A DNA stretch of 64,000 nucleotides from Gnomoniopsis sp. IMI 355080 (lineage: Eukaryota; Ascomycota; Sordariomycetes; Diaporthales; Gnomoniaceae): positions 1 to 64,000 of the forward strand of contig JAPEVC010000015.1 in assembly GCA_027946555.1 (NCBI GenBank), in the 5' to 3' direction. Shown in pieces: positions 1 through 12,683 of this stretch (the stretch's first letter is position 1; every line of letters begins with the position of its first letter). A program made the translations under genes and the position numbers. A model generated the notes under the pieces. It saw nothing but the letters and a program-made list of their open reading frames with translations. It had not been told where the DNA came from and made no database searches.

Positions 1-105
1 GCCCCTCCCTCCCTTCCGTCCCTTGCTTTCCCTTCTTCTCCCGCCAAAAGGCACTCTCTTCTTATGGCCCCCCCGGCGCAAAAGCTAATAGACAAATTCG
101 CGCAG

Positions 106-887
106 AGGCGAGCCCACCGGCAAGACCATCAAAGTCGGCCCCTATGAGGCTTATGTGGCCGAGCCCACAGGTAGCAAGAAGCACGATGGCGCCGCGCTGC
201 TCTACATTCCCGATGTTATCGGCATCTGGCAAAACTCCAAGCTGATGGCGGACGACTTCGCCGCCAACGGCTACTACACCCTCATTATCGATGTTTTCAA
301 CGGCGACCCTCTCCCCCTGAACCGCCCGGACGACTTCGACATCATGAAGTGGCTTGCCGAGGGCACCGGCGGAAAGAACCCCCACACCAAGGAGGCCGTG
401 GACCCTATCGTGGAGCAGGCCCTCCAGTACCTGAAGGAGCAGGGCTTCACAAAGATCGGTGCACTAGGTTACTGCTTTGGTGCCAAGGTGAGTCTCAATC
501 TGCTCCTCGACTCATAGAGCTGGTCCCTACGCTGTCAAAACGAGCGTCTGACCCTCGCAATTTTAGTACGTCGTCCGCCACTACAAGGACGGTATCAAGG
601 TCGGCTACGTCGCCCACCCTTCCTTTGTCGACGAGGACGAGCTGGCTGCCATCTCCGGTCCCCTGTCAATTGCCGCCGCTGAGACCGACTCCATCTTCCC
701 CACCGAGAAGCGCCACAAGTCTGAGGAGATCCTCCAGAAGACTGGCCAGCCTTACCAGATCAACCTGTACAGCGGTGTCGTCCACGGCTTCTCCGTTCGC
801 TGCGATCTATCGAAGAAGGTCGAGAAATTCGCTAAGGAGCAGGCCTTCTTCCAGGCTGTGCAGTGGTTTGATGAGTACCTGCTTTGA
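106..887 (+). CDS. Dienelactone hydrolase family protein (5' partial)
   Basis: Alpha/beta hydrolase of the dienelactone hydrolase family, a small cytosolic esterase/lactonase group; the substrate cannot be read from sequence. Two exons are visible, 106-487 and 567-887, joined by an intron with GTGAGT donor and TTTTAG acceptor. The nucleophile sits in a GYCFGAK elbow (G-x-C-x-G) at the end of the first visible exon, the acid is probably the Asp in AAETDSIFP and the base the His in VVHGFS, so the triad looks complete. The first visible exon is preceded by a branch-like GCTAATA and a CGCAG acceptor, and base 106 completes a split codon. The true start therefore lies in an exon left of the window. 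About 234 codons are seen, against roughly 250 for the family. The stop is TGA at 885-887. Confidence 0.88.
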
Positions 888-1787
888 ATGCTGTCAGAGA
901 AGGCAAGCGAGGTTTTGATGCGAATAGATTTTGTTGAAGGAGTCTCTAGAGGCAGGGGGGGATGATGTATGCTCAGCCGTGAATACCATTTGAATCAGAT
1001 TAGAGTAGTAGAAAAGTCTCTTTCATCCATCCCTACACCTATGCCTCCGTTTCAGACCTACTCTGTATGCGTAATTCTTTCCTAATGCGTGAGATTGTGT
1101 CGCCGTGCTTTTGCATACGCAAATCTGGCGGTCTGGCGGTGCATAGACAAGCTGGCAAGCCCAACCCTGGACTGTTTGAACGGTGGAGCTCATAGGATGT
1201 TAATCGCCACAGGATGATGATCGCCCGGTTGGCAGAGACGAGGAAAGTTACGGCCGGTGCTCCCAGTCGCATTCTTATCATTGTTGGGCAGGGCACCTTT
1301 CCACCCATACATGAGGACATGGCTACATTTCTTTACAGCCTAGTTGGCCTTCAAAGTTTGCCGGTACAGCTCAGACGAGCCGCCACACTTGTATTTCCGT
1401 TATTATACACTCATATGAAAAGACGTCACAAATCATCGTTCCGGTGTAGTAGAAGAGAGAGGATACAATTTAGCTTGTACCCTTCTTGACGAGTTGCTCA
1501 CCAACAGCGCCTTCAGCGCCATCACCAGACACAACAGATTGTTCAACAGAGCCTGGGTGAAAACTCTCCTCTGCATGCTTGAAGATGCTGCTCTGCTTGC
1601 ATTGGTGGGAGGGAAAAGGTCAACAAAGTATTATGTAGGTGTGACTGTTGCGTAGTGCGACTGTCACCAGGCCTCAACTTTCCTCGTCACACCAACAGCC
1701 CTCGGAGCACAACGAGATTTGATTAGCTCCTTGCCAACGTCTGCCTTGATTTTTTTCCCCACAGGAATTGCAGCTGCAATTACACAA
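888..1787. other. Intergenic, no supported gene
   Basis: The 3' flank of the hydrolase gene and about 900 bases with only short open frames of random composition. I see no RNA gene, repeat or mobile element. Confidence 0.5.
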
Positions 1788-2351
1788 TTAGCAAAGGATA
1801 TAAGACGCTGTCTGTGTACGAGAAAAAGGAACTGACCAGCGCTCGTGGAAGTTACGCGGCGTACCAGGTTGGTAGAGATTGACAGCGGTGACGATCTGAG
1901 CTTGGCCGGTTTTGTACATGCCGTGCGCGTATCCTCCACGTTCCTGTATGCCCAACACCGACCAGGGCGGGCAGTGGGCTGTGGCGATAGAGTGCAAGTT
2001 CTTCATGTTGTCATCGCCGATCTTGGCACCAGCTTCCATCATGACAACGCCGAGCCACATGGGTCTAAGCTAGACACGGGCATTCAAGACTTTGTCAGAG
2101 ACATCATTTCCCTTGCGGAATATATCGAACAAATCGTCACAAGCAAGATCTTTGAGCTGCTTGCGTAGCTCGAGGTTGTTGAGCCTTTCGTCAGGCCCAT
2201 AGGATTCGTCGTCCTTGCTGAAGGCGGGCTCTTTCTGGGTGTGGCTCCGGCTCTCGGTGCAGAATGCCACAAATGTATCGACCAAAGCAGTGTAGTTTTC
2301 CATGTCCAGCTCGCTATATATCAGCCCTGCATGAGCTATAGTAAATGTCAC
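1788..2351 (-). pseudogene. Possible stop-broken gene of unknown family
   Basis: Two open frames on the minus strand lie in the same reading frame, separated only by a TAG at 2070-2072 and three further codons. The upstream part (2351-2073) and the downstream part (2060-1788) both have protein-like composition, for example the segments ENYTALVDTFVAFCTE and NMKNLHSIATAHCPPWSV. The gap is far too short for an intron. A single C-to-T change (CAG to TAG) would produce this stop. The upstream frame may start at an acceptor (TTTACTATAG) rather than at a true ATG, and the downstream frame may end at a donor. I do not recognise the family. It could be a pseudogene, a sequencing error, or two chance frames. 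Confidence 0.33.
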
Positions 2352-3004
2352 TATTCAGAGAAGAAAACGCAGCGCAAAATGACTTATACCATCCCTAGCA
2401 ACTCATGAGCCTGTCAAGTCCCTCGGTTTCTCAGTAACAGACCGAATGGTGCCAATCACCATCGTCATTTTGGCATGCGTCAATATACTAGCTGTCATGG
2501 ATTGAAGAAGCGTTACCGTACAGTCGAAGTGTTGATGACAATGGTGAAAGAGAAGTGAAGATGCTTAGGCACCCAGGTAGCTTCCAGAGAGGGCGGTATT
2601 GCCTGAAACAGATTGTGAACGCACAATGCCCAGGCTGAGGCAGGAGCCTTTCATAAACCTCCAATGTATCCATCCTCCACTTGAAGCAGTAAAGTGCGCC
2701 TGGAGTTCTGCTTCTGCTCATTATCAAGTGCACGGCATGAGGTAGCTGTCTATAACTTGAAGTCGCTATATTTGCTCGGGATCAAAGGTAGCACTGAAAA
2801 ATCATCTTTTCGCCGTGACAAGCCACAGCTCCATTGCTTCACGCTCGTTGCTGACTTCTGAAGTCTTTTGCAGTTCTTGATCAAATTGTCTCAGACCTCT
2901 GCTCTTTTGCAGATCTCCAACCTGTTCAGCAGGACACAATCTTGTATTAAACATTAAGCAGGTTTTCCACGAGCAACCAGGCTCGCAGCCGAAGGTGAAT
3001 GCGA
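2352..3004. other. Intergenic, no supported gene
   Basis: Contains only short open frames without recognisable motifs. It forms the 3' flank of the amine oxidase gene. Confidence 0.5.
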
Positions 3005-5039
3005 CTAATTCTGCGGCGTCCAGTCATACCATCCCATATCGACCTCATCAATGAGTCCCCACTTGGACACCAACTCATCAAGCTTCTCGCTCATGTTCTC
3101 GGTCGCCAACACCTCCACCACATTCCTGTATGCACTATTCACAGCTCCAATAATCCAGGCATGCCCAGAGCTCAACGCCTCACCCCCAAAATGCATGTGG
3201 CCCTTAGCCGCAGGCGTCATCAGATAGGGCATCATGCTGCTAAATTGACCTGGTGCAAAGATGGCAAAGGCCCCCACAGAGTTCTCGGACTGGTACCAGT
3301 CGTATGCGTGCGCCTCTTCGTACTGGTCCCACAAGCACTCAAACGTTACATTGTTGAGGAGTGCCAGGTCCGCGAGGGTTAGATTGACAAGATGGTCGAA
3401 GGAGTCGGGTTGGGAAGGCTCCTGGCCTGGCGTATTGTGCGGATTGAGGTAAGCGCCCAAGCGGGAGGCATCCTGGCCCCAGGTATAAGAGGCGATCATT
3501 GTACCGGGTGCACCAGGCACGTCGAGTCCGTAAGATGGGTAGACAGGACGCCTAATGGGCAGATCGGTGTAAGACTGACCGCCTTGGAATGTGCCGTTAG
3601 GGAGGTTCTCCCACCTGTAGAGAGATTCATGGTGAGCTGCAGCCAGGGAAGAAGTACACCCTTGCGGCCAGAAGGAAAAGGAGCTTACCATCGCGACTTA
3701 AACTTCATGCCGATCTTCATGGCGGGATCGTACCTAATATAGGTCAGCATTCATCAAGATGTATCGGTTATCACACGCGACGGCAGTTCTGTCATCTGGG
3801 AGGGGCTACCTACTGAAGCTGCCTGATGGCACTTTTCTCGAAATAACCAAGATCAAGATCGCTCATATCGACCACTTGAAGAGCTCCAAGTGGCACTGTA
3901 GAAATAATATGTGCGTACGTCTGTGTGGTCTCATTGACGACCAAATTCATCGTACCGTCCGGGTTGGTACTGATCTTTGTTACCCTGCTGTTCATCGTGG
4001 GCTTGTTCTTAATGATCTCGCACATCCCATCAGTAAGTTTTCCCATTCCCCCGTTAATGGCCGTCCACTCGCTGATGTTGGTGCTTGAAAAGATCCACTG
4101 TTCCAGCACAGCTTGGGACATCGAATAAGTGTCATAATGACCCGTCGCGTCATTGACCGTCTCCATCCAGTTGATTTGACCGTTTGTATAACCTTGTGAT
4201 AGTAGATAGGCGCGCGTAGAGAGCGAGTCATAGGCCATGAGCTGGTTGAACCCATTGTCAAAATTAGCTGTCAGGGCAGATGTCATGTTGCTGACTTGAT
4301 CCAGCCAGAGGATCCCGGTATCATTGCCATCGAAGGTCGTATTTCCCAAGTTTACGTTGAAGGTATCTGGGCTTGTACCATCCTGGTTGAATGCCAGGAC
4401 GCCGTTGAACAGACGGAAAGTATTTTTAGCTGTGAAGGCGTAGTGTATTTTGTCAACAGAATGACTCTGGGCGGGTTTGTGACTGTTTATATATGGAATC
4501 AGAGCGCAAGATTGCTCTCCAATCACACGATCCATGTAAGTCATGTTTGGAAATCTCATCGCTCCCACGTCCTGAACGTTCTCTATGTCAGTGAACCGGT
4601 GACAATGTCCTACCTTTGGTCATCAAGAACAACAACGACTTACATAATAGTCATAGTACGCAGGGTCCTCGGGGTCTGAGCTTTCATTGAAACGGTATGT
4701 GTAAATTCTTCCGCCGATCCGATCAGAGGCTTCGTAAATGTCGTAGTCAATGCCCAGAGAGTCCAGCAACAGAGCAGCATAAAGACCAGCGGCACCTGCT
4801 CCAACGATTCCCACTTTGAGAGGTATGCCCGCTGGCGTTGGAACTTTCTCATGATTGCAATAATCAGAAGCATCGACAATTCCCCGGAAGAAAGCAGCCC
4901 GGGGGTCTGAAGCATAGTTGTTTCCGATCGAACAATTCCCATCAGTCCGCCGGGCTCTGCTATCTAAGGCAGGAGATGCGATTGAATGAGTGAGAAAAAA
5001 AGCCGCAACAAGGACTGAAAAGCGAGCGAGCTCCATCAT
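3005..5039 (-). CDS. Secreted FAD-dependent amine oxidase (L-amino-acid oxidase/MAO type)
   Basis: Flavoprotein that oxidises amines or L-amino acids to imines with release of hydrogen peroxide; the exact substrate is unknown. Four exons (5039-4644, 4571-3814, 3733-3689, 3614-3005) give about 602 residues. The N-terminus is a signal peptide (MMELARFSVLVAAFFL then SIASPA). The FAD-binding Rossmann motif is VGIVGAGAAGLYAALLL followed by the acidic YEASDRIGGR. The C-terminal flavin motif is HFGGEALSSGHAWIIGA. Intron 2 uses GTAGGT, which avoids an in-frame TAG and restores QLQYDPAMKIG. The 45-base exon 3 joins as FKSRWWENLP, a junction typical of the family. Several N-x-S/T sites fit secretion. 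It is transcribed away from the O-fucosyltransferase-like gene's 3' end (same strand, about 640 bases apart). Confidence 0.88.
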
Positions 5040-5678
5040 GGCTCAATGGGGGTGAATAAGAAAAGAGTGTGGAAGCAAAATCTGCCTAGGTGTGTACTGT
5101 AGTAAAACACCACTTACATATGCCTTATCTCGGTACGGTAATGATTATTTGGTTGATCCTGCATTTGTCTTTCAACAGTGACAGTCAACAGCCAATTTAT
5201 AAAGAGTACTACCATGCTCTTCCTCAACTGTCCTGGCTCGGCTGTCAATATTGACATGCGCTGGATTTGGGCTTGAAAGGTTTTGAGACTGGAATGAGTC
5301 TCAGCCTTCAATACAACACATCCGAATGGATCTATTGAACCAAATAAAATGTGTGGCGTCCAACCCTTTTTGTCTCACTCATGACAACATCAAAACTGAT
5401 TCTGTCCACTTGTTACATAATTGTAACTTGGAAAGCTTGAACACGGCTTGTACTTAGGTATGTACCGAGCCTTGAAATTGCTTACATTTGCAGCTTCCAA
5501 TGTTTGACACTCACGCCTCGTACTAATATGCCACAAGGCTTTCTAGCCCATTCCTGCGGCACGCCACAAATACTGGCTCTTAATCAAGTATTTTTGTCAT
5601 TCGTCTACCTGCCCAGGTGAGTAGACGACGAGTCTTCCCATGTCTTCCACTCTGAACTAGGTGGCGCTGAAAGTCCTC
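5040..5678. other. Intergenic between two minus-strand genes
   Basis: Promoter side of the amine oxidase gene and 3' flank of the next gene upstream. It is AT-richer than the coding DNA. No coding region or repeat was recognised. Confidence 0.45.
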
Positions 5679-7156
5679 CTACCAAGCAATTCCACTGATG
5701 GATAAGAGCCTCGTATTCTTGTTTCCTCTGATCTCGAGCTTTCTCCCGCTATTTTCTGAGTCTGAATCATTGATATCCACGTAGGTCTCAAGAAAGTCTC
5801 CAGGCTCTTCCAACGTCCTGTCTGTGGCTATAGCTACCGACATAGAACTCAGGCGGATCCCCAGGAAATAACTGCCCTTGATTAACGTTTCATACTCCAC
5901 CACAGCCTTTTGGTCAAATGGCAAAGACTCAACGATCGCGAGTCCCTCTGGCCAGTTCGTCTTGTACACCGTCCACTTGTCGAGCACAGAATACCCAAAA
6001 GGCTCCAACGCTTGTCGAAAGTACGAGATGGAAGTCTGATTCCCGCAGCTGACGTATATCGTCCTGATTTCGCGGTCTTGCTCGACAATTCGCTGAATTT
6101 CGCTAGCGTACAACGTTGTTTGCTCTTCAAGTGAGCCCCATTCCTCGGGCCAGTCGTTCTCGCCCCTCAGATGGACACCTATGTAGGATGAATCCTTCAG
6201 CTGCGGGCTTTGTACGAGGCGTTGTCCTAGCGCGAGGAGGCTCTCATTGTATCCTACTGCCCGAAATAGGTCTTTATATACTGTGTATTTTTCATCTCCA
6301 TGAGTGTAGTTCCCTGGTAAGTTCCTCGTTGTCAGTGACGATTGGCCATGTACATACCGTGGACACGAGAACAGGCGGCACACCACCGGGGATAGTACCC
6401 CGGTGTTTGAGCAATCAAGAAATACCTACATGCAATATACGGGTCACCGTAATCTATAAGAACCGAGCCGGGCTCACCAGATACTCGTAGGAGGGCCTCA
6501 TCAACAGCCTCACGAAAAGTATGGCCAGGGCGAATGTCAAATCTCTGCCCACCCAGTTGCCTCCATGGCATCTGGAGGATCTCAGGGCTCGGAGTTCCCA
6601 GTGAATCAACAAGACCATTGGCTGTCGGACAGATAAACTCGACCCTAAGCTGATCGCATCCTTTCTGCAGTGCTCGTTCTAGTCGTGAAAGTGAAAACCA
6701 GGTCTCAGGACACAACATGACGGGTTCCCCGACATCTTCGGCCTCATCTTCTGCCAAGGCAGAAGGATTGACTACCCACAGACGTGCCTCAGAACGTGTC
6801 GCGATCGAAGGGATCAGTACAGTCGTGGCTCCTGCGTCAATGGCGAGTCGGACGCATGTTTGTACGCGGTCACGCGCGTTGTTGAGGCCGCCGCAAAAGG
6901 AGGAATTGTCGGGGCCACAGTGTGAGTGACAGTGGAGGGACAGATTAGACCTCCAGGCGGTCCTACTACAAAGATCTTGCAGATGCGGTCCGAAGACAGC
7001 TGCCTCAAAATCTCCAATTCGCGGATCTGCACTGATACTCAACAAGGCCGACTCATCAAGATAGAGAACCCTGTAAACGATGACCAGACTGATGCTTATT
7101 GATAGTAGCGAGATAAGCCGCAGAAAGGTTGCGCGAGGCAACAACAGGCCCATCAT
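5679..7156 (-). CDS. GDP-fucose O-fucosyltransferase-like type II membrane protein
   Basis: Probable Golgi/ER glycosyltransferase of the O-fucosyltransferase fold. Two exons (7156-6358 and 6313-5679) give about 477 residues, joined by a 44-base intron (GTATGT donor, TTACCAG acceptor) that reads through as SRVHGNYTHGDEKY. Residues about 10-30 form a single uncleaved signal anchor (LRLISLLSISISLVIVYRVL) after a short Arg-containing tail, followed by a Cys-rich luminal stretch. The donor-sugar motif is YIGVHLRGEND, equivalent to the HLR..D signature, followed by TIYVSCGNQ. The late motif KGSYFLGIRLSSMSVAIATDR matches the family's C-terminal fucosyltransferase motif. An upstream in-frame Met at 7345 would add a long basic tail; I chose the Met pair at 7151-7156 because the anchor follows directly. 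The true donor sugar is not certain. Confidence 0.68.
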
Positions 7157-8727
7157 GAAATGACTTCGAAGTCTGACGGAAAGTAGTATAGAAGACCTAC
7201 TCTGCCTGGAAAGTGGAGACCACAATTGAGGATTATGTGATTCAGGCTTGAAGCTTTGATCATCAATGACTCGACAGCAATGCCGTTCCCGCGCCGGCTT
7301 CCAGAAGGACGGGGCTACCTTCGATTGCATGGGGCCGGGAGACAAGCAAGAGTCAGTGTCTATGTTCCTCGGCGCGTGAAATTCCTCGAATACGATACTT
7401 TATTGTCTCTATTTGCCCTACGCATGACATACTTGCATGATGGCTTTTCAGTATATATAAACAGGGGTTGCTGCAAGCCACTGATGTAGAATGCATTGTA
7501 GAGGTATTCTCAATAGGTCCACTATTTTAACTTATCAACTTATGTACGGATTCACACACCCGGAATGACATCTCGCGTGTCATGATGGGAATTCATGAAA
7601 CCGTATCTGTAATTTTGCTCTTATTTCGGAGTCCGTATGCTCGAGGCACTTCATTCATGAAGAGAGAACGGGAGATCAGCAATTGGAATCGATCATCCAG
7701 CACAAGTATGGTTGTTTCACGCGGCACGTTCTACCCCTATTTGCTCTGTCTGCACATCCTGTGTTTCTTGGTTGCCTCATCTAGGCCTAGTGCTCATTCT
7801 GTCAGCTTTAACATGCCCGCTCAGCAGCACGTCTGATGGGCTATGTTTGAAGATCGAAGGCTGAAGTCGGAGACTGCCGAGCAGTGCAACGCCAAGGTAA
7901 TCATAGATTCTGCTCGGCATTGGTGCCCATTGAACCAACAGGGTCTGATTTACAGTTGCAATATCCTCGTAGCACAGATCCTCCCGGGTCCTGCACGGAG
8001 CACGATGTGCCATTCTCATACAGAACAGATGCAAATTGCTTATTCCCTAGCCAGGGAGCCGCTAATGGACCGTGCCAGGACATTGGCGGTGGCTCAGGGG
8101 ATTGGTCCCTTGGCGCCGAGCACTTGGCGATCCAGCGGAAAGGAGTTCCACTTATAGGACTTGACCATCTCTTAGTCTTCTTCGATATGGGGCGAACTTG
8201 TATGTTTGAAGCATCGATCTATAACCAGCAAGACAAAGCTCGACGTTTCTGTCAATTGGTTAGCGCGGGGCTCACAGGGTCGCAGGCGGTTGGGAAGCAA
8301 CGTGGCGAGGTCTTGAAGCTAAACAGCCTCGAGCGCCAACGCTGGAAATCTTGGCCGAAGCCAGCCTCGTCTACACATTGAGCCTGCGATCAGGCACCGG
8401 GGCACACAGGCCAAGCAACGGCCAAGCCGCCAAGCACCCAAGTGCGTCGTCTATTGGCGTATATAGCCGGCAGACACCCAATACGACCGCCTAAATGGCC
8501 AAGTAGGAATAAGTGACATGTGTACCAAGCCGGGAATGCATTGTCCTCATTTGACCCGATGATGCTGAGCTTCTTTTCCCCGTAGAATAAAACCTAGGCA
8601 AAGTCCAGGACGACTACAGTTACACTTTTGCTTTTAGTGTTTAGTCGAAATGCTGAGCGTCTCTCCGTAAACATCAAGCGCATAATGCTCACACTGTCGC
8701 TGTAATATCCAAAACAATATCACACAA
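7157..8727. other. Intergenic divergent promoter region
   Basis: About 1.6 kb between divergently transcribed genes (O-fucosyltransferase-like on minus, GH76 on plus). A TATATATAA box-like string lies at 7452-7460, about 300 bases upstream of the minus-strand start. Overlapping open frames on both strands at 7777-8381 lack any motif and look like chance. Confidence 0.45.
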
Positions 8728-10329
8728 ATGCGGCCACACTCGCTTCTTTTCGGCATACTCTCGCTGGTGGGGACAGGATCGGCTGCGCTGACCCTCGACA
8801 TAGAAGATCCCCGTACGTCCCCATTTCGTTACTACTCCGGATGGTGCCGCAAGAATAACTAACAATGTACCATAGAGTCTATTAGAGACAATGCGGCCCT
8901 CATAGCCTACGATCTTCTTAGCACTTACTACAAAGGCAACCAATCTGGCCAAACACCAGGAATTATGCCCGGCCCGCCTCCAGATGGTGACTACTACTGG
9001 TGGCAGGGCGGGGCGTTGTGGGGAACGATGATAGACTACTGGCATTACACGGGGGACGAGTCTTACGTCAATACAACAAAGGAAGCGCTGCTCTTCCAGA
9101 CAGGCCCTGACAATAATTATATGGACAAGAATTGGACAGCATCGTTGGGAAACGATGACCAGGCGTTCTGGGCATTGAGCACGATGCTCGCGGCCGAAAC
9201 TCGATTCTCAGATCCAGAACCAACCGACCCGAAGCAATGGCTGGCGCTGACGCAGGCGGTCTTCAACACGCAGGCGGCGCCAGACCGACACGATAATACG
9301 TGTGGTGGTGGATTGCGGTGGCAGATTCCCCCCTATAACAATGGATACAATTACAAGAACAGTATGTCTGATCCCCTTGTGCCCTGTCCCGCTACGCGGA
9401 CTGCAAGCTAACCAAAGGCAGCCATCTCCAACGCATGTTTCTTCAATATGGGCTCTCGGCTCGCACGATATACAGACAATGGGACCTATTACTCTTGGGC
9501 ATGGGACACTTACCACTGGATAAAGAGCGTAGGGTACATTGACGCAAATTACGATGTCCATGACGGGGGCCACGTGGAAGCCAATTGCACAGACATAAAC
9601 CGAGCACAATTCAGTTATAACTCCGGCATGCTCCTCCAGGGAGCTGCTTTCATGTACAACTACACAGCAGAACATACCGATAACGAGACCATGAGCACGA
9701 CAGAAGCAGCATATTGGGAGACTGAGGTCAAAGCCCTGCTGAACGCGACAATTCGGAATTTCTACCCCGACAATATTGCCAAAGAACCCGCATGCGAAGA
9801 CGTTGGAACGTGTACATCGGACATGTACAGCTTCAAGGGATATGTGGCCAGGTGGATGGCTGTTACGGCGCAGCTTGCCCCTTTTGCAAAGGACACAATC
9901 ATGGCTACCCTAAAGACGAGCGCCCAGGCTGCCATACAGACCTGCAGTGGAAGTCCTACCATTAATCCAAACGGCCGCATGTGTGGGTTCAAGTGGCACG
10001 AGACTACGTGGGATGGTACGACGGGGGCCGGGCAGCAGATGAATGTCCTCGCAACGCTGGTCAGCCTGCTGGCAACAACCGACGTCGTGGCGACCACTGG
10101 AGGAGACGGCGGCACGCCCGTGACGAACTCGACAGGAGGGACGAGCGGTGGGGACGCGGCGGCTGGATATGGTGGTAGACCGTGGGAAGACTATGTCAGG
10201 CCAGTCACAACAGCAGACAAGGCCGGAGCGGGCATAGTAACGGTTGCGCTTGTGGGCTCATTTGTTGCGGGTGCCCTATGGATTAGTTTGGATGAAAGCC
10301 CTGGTTCATTTGGGAATTTATTCAGTTAA
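8728..10329 (+). CDS. GH76 mannan endo-1,6-alpha-mannosidase (Dfg5/Dcw1 family)
   Basis: Cell-wall enzyme thought to act on the GPI-anchor mannose core and to link GPI proteins to wall glucan. Three exons (8728-8812, 8876-9361, 9422-10329) give about 492 residues; the introns are 63 and 60 bases. A signal peptide (SLLFGILSLVGTGSAA) is followed by the family start LDIEDPQSIRDNAALIAYDLL, completed across intron 1. Conserved blocks include YYWWQGGALWGTMIDYW, the catalytic Asp pair in SLGNDDQAFWAL near residue 120, and GYNYKNTISNACFFNMGSRL across intron 2. The C-terminus ends in a hydrophobic stretch (AGIVTVALVGSFVAGALWI) after a Gly/Thr-rich linker, as expected for a GPI attachment signal, although about 14 residues trail it. 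Its 3' end faces that of the oxygenase gene. Confidence 0.93.
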
Positions 10330-10707
10330 AAGGGGCAGGTTTTATAGGAAGGTCGGGTTCTGGCATTTTTGGGAGTTTGTGATTTATTTCAGGGGTTATT
10401 CGGCGGCGGCGCAAATCTGGGTATAATTTAACATGAAAGCGAATTCAGACGAGGATTTCAATTTTGGACACAGACACATGAATTTGCTCGATTCACGGTT
10501 CCTTTCTTTCCCTGCCTCTAGGACCATGTATTTCGACACAACAGACGGAGGAGAGAAGAGAGGTGTTGTGGACTTTCTCTTGAATGAGATATCGCACAGG
10601 CTTCTGCCCAATAGATCTTTCATGAAGCCATAAGAGCAATGTGTTTCAATTCACTGTGTGCGGAGAGTCAGTCTTCTTGTGCGCTGTCTGGACCTTTTCT
10701 GGGCAAC
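10330..10707. other. Convergent 3' flanks
   Basis: A 378-base spacer between the stops of the GH76 gene (plus) and the oxygenase gene (minus). It should hold both 3' UTRs. No gene seen. Confidence 0.5.
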
Positions 10708-11886
10708 TTACTTCTGAACTTGCTGCCCAACCTTCATCGCAGGATATTCGGCCTCCTCGCCTTCATCATGGCCCAAATTCAACTGTTCCAACCTAAGCGC
10801 TTTCGCCCTGTCCGCCAACTCCGGAATTGGATTCAAGTCGAAATCACTAGAAAGGTGCCAGAAAAAGGTGCTCGATATGCGGATGAGTGGTCGATCTGGA
10901 AATTCTTTCTTTCTTCGTTCGATGGTGTCGAGCGTCTTGTCGTTGACAACGACCTCATGGTAGCCAGCCTTGACCAGGCCTCCAGTGAGGTGCTCGAGTT
11001 GCTTCCCTGCCTGGACCAGGAGGTAATTGCCTGGAGGGATCTTGACGGGTATGCGCTTGCCAGTATTGCGTGCCCAAATATGCAGTCCAGGGTATCGTGA
11101 GCGACCATGGATGGTAAGGAAGTTGAGGTCCGTGTGAAATCCAGCGAGAATCGTATTTTTTTGGCCATACTTGCGTAGATCTGATGCGGTTGGCGCCAGG
11201 ATATGAGGGCCGTATCGGCCTGCGTCGCTGAAGGTCTCTTCGGAGAGACCCAGCCCAGTTGCTGCCATCTCGGCTAGGGAAGATACACTGAAGCTCCGCA
11301 GTCAGTCATGCATGAAAACATTTACTGACATCGCCTATTCTACTCACGCATTCTTCATTGAGCTTCCCCAGAGATCCATTGTCGGCTCCCAACGTCCCCT
11401 TATGTGGGGCGCATCCGGTACGATGTTCCTTGCATTGAGGCCAGGAAATTGTGTCTCGTATGGCGGGTGCTCAACCATCTTCCAGAAGAACCTGCACTTT
11501 GGATCCGGCTGATGACCCATGATATCTAAGGGTCTTTGGTCCGGCGCAAGTCTCTTGATGACGTTGACACATGGCTCGTCGACAGCGCATTTGGGCTTCT
11601 CCGTGTTTTCCAGTGTGGCACCAATCTGATAGCTCAGCTCGGGCCGCTCATCCTTCTTCAGCGCATCCTCGGACTGCGCAAAGTAGTCTTCCAACAAATC
11701 CAAAAAGGTTTCGTTGTCGTTTTCTGAGACCCGGCTGTCGTGCAGAACCAGAGCGCCGTAGGTGATTAGGGCCTCTGCTGCTTTTCTGCACTCTGCGAGA
11801 ACCTCGGGCGACTCATGAGGCTGCGTCAAGAAGACGTCCAAGTCGATGATTGGGAGATCCATTGATAGCTCGTGAGCGGCGGTCAT
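10708..11886 (-). CDS. 2-oxoglutarate/Fe(II) oxygenase, isopenicillin-N-synthase-like
   Basis: Non-haem iron dioxygenase of the DIOX_N plus 2OG-FeII_Oxy type; the substrate is unknown. Exons 11886-11348 and 11287-10708 give about 372 residues, joined as KNAVSSLAEMAATGLGL (GTGAGT donor, GCTTCAG acceptor). The N-terminal domain begins with LPIIDLDVFL and contains EALITYGALVLHDSRV. The iron-binding HxD is in FHTDLNFLTIHGR near residue 231. The distal His is probably in EHLTGGLVKAGYHEV, and the 2-oxoglutarate Arg is in RPLIRIS. No signal peptide is seen from the start at 11886; an upstream in-frame Met at 11970 would add 28 residues and is less likely. Members act in secondary metabolism, gibberellin or thymine metabolism, but no partner biosynthetic genes lie beside it. 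Confidence 0.85.
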
Positions 11887-12683
11887 GGCTGGTAAGTGGG
11901 GGCCAGTAGGTAATGAATTACACAGGAAGAGACAATATTGACTCAGTTGTATGTGACTTGTACTGTACAACGTCTCGAGGTCCTTACCAAACCTCAGAGC
12001 TTGGTAGTTGTCTTCGTGGCGTACCTGGTCAAATGAACCGCTGTTGTGTAATAGAGCACCGCAAGCTGCGGTGAAGTCGTCAATTTATTGCGGAAGGTTT
12101 TGACAAGCCTCAGGCTCTCTATCTCAACTGTGGCAGCGCCGCGTGAGTGGGGAAGGATGAGGCATGACCGTTGTCCCATGATCGGATGATCTAACGCGTT
12201 TAGGCCATCCCGCGGCCTTGGCTTATTTTATAGTCTGCAAAGTGACCCGGTAGCTCTAACAACCTTATTATGTGGCATCGTCTCTTCTAGGTACCTGCTA
12301 TAAATCGTTAGCATAATATGGTGTTCGGAGAAACCCAAAATCATCCAAACGAAGTCGTAAAAGTTTGTTTCAAATCGTCCGATAAACAGAAGAAAATTTG
12401 GTAGTTTACATCCTGAAGTATTCAGAACAACGACGCACTCTCGTGAGGCTTCAGCTGACCCTGTATATATGTGTCCGCTAAATTCAGCACATCACTGGAC
12501 AATGATACTGGGTCAGTACAATCTTTTAATGAGCACATGACATGTGCAACCTTTCCGCAACAGTAACACAGCAGCTTCTTCGATCACGAAGTAGGTAGAA
12601 GCGTTTGATCAGGGATAGAGACTTGTTTGACTTCTCAAAGTTTATCTAGATATCGCTGGAATCATCTCAGTCAGGCGCCCCGG
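11887..12683. other. Intergenic, no supported gene
   Basis: Promoter side of the oxygenase gene and 3' flank of the mucin-like gene. AT-rich and without recognisable features. Confidence 0.45.

Noticed and set aside
349..918. 189-codon plus-strand frame overlapping the dienelactone hydrolase
   Set aside because: It is a frame shadow of the hydrolase exons, has repetitive Ser/Arg composition and spans the real intron.
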